Assembly: GCA_964412555.1 (NCBI GenBank)
Contig: CAYPPG010000094.1
Location: 1 to 20,384, forward strand
Reading direction: 5' to 3'
Length of the DNA: 20,384 nt
Source: CAYPPG01 sp964412555
GTDB taxonomy: Bacteria; Hinthialibacterota; Hinthialibacteria; Hinthialibacterales; Hinthialibacteraceae
The first letter of the stretch is position 1. The text below holds more notes on this DNA, generated by a model that was not told the origin of the DNA, did no database searches, and was given only the letters and a program-made list of their open reading frames with translations. The stretch itself is not shown here.

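Overview
The window is essentially one gene. From ATG 338 the plus strand stays open in a single frame (codons starting at positions of the form 3n+2) to the last base at 20384: 6,682 complete codons without a stop, and the frame is still open at the window edge. I followed this frame line by line and saw no in-frame stop and no frameshift. The only non-coding stretch is the 331-base leader upstream. I could support no second gene, RNA gene, insertion sequence or CRISPR array.

The product is a giant exported protein, at least about 0.7 MDa. It starts with a signal peptide (residues 1-37), followed by a seven-bladed FG-GAP beta-propeller, three cadherin-like/bacterial Ig repeats and two PKD-like repeats. 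Next comes a long alternation of DUF11-type beta-sandwiches and five more seven-bladed FG-GAP propellers. Each of these five propellers sits inside a DUF11 domain, splitting it into an N-terminal and a C-terminal half. Two of the DUF11/propeller units (3086-4915 and 4916-6736) are a clear tandem duplication of about 610 residues. After the sixth propeller come about eight Fn3-like modules, each with a 'V/L-K-W' strand (12164-15730), and then a beta-rich domain of about 570 residues that I do not recognise (15731-17449). The C-terminal part holds a Lys/Ser linker, Ig-like, Fn3 and two putative-Ig (He_PIG-like) modules, then at least three copies of a module marked by 'LGRTG', with a 72-residue Thr/Pro linker between copies one and two.

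Organism: almost certainly prokaryotic and most likely bacterial, given the Shine-Dalgarno-like GAAAAGG placed 7 nt before ATG 338, the Sec-type signal peptide, and the combination of FG-GAP, DUF11, tandem bacterial Ig and Thr/Pro linkers. This style is common in giant surface proteins of environmental candidate phyla around the PVC/FCB groups (Omnitrophota, Hydrogenedentota and similar). That placement is a guess from style; no housekeeping gene is present to test it. Base composition is strongly mosaic, from about 23-30% GC in some sampled 60-base lines to about 60% in others within the same ORF.

Role: every recognisable domain is an extracellular beta-rich binding or spacer module, and no catalytic motif was seen. 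A surface fibre, adhesin or recognition protein is the most reasonable inference. How it is anchored is unknown because the C-terminus lies outside the window.
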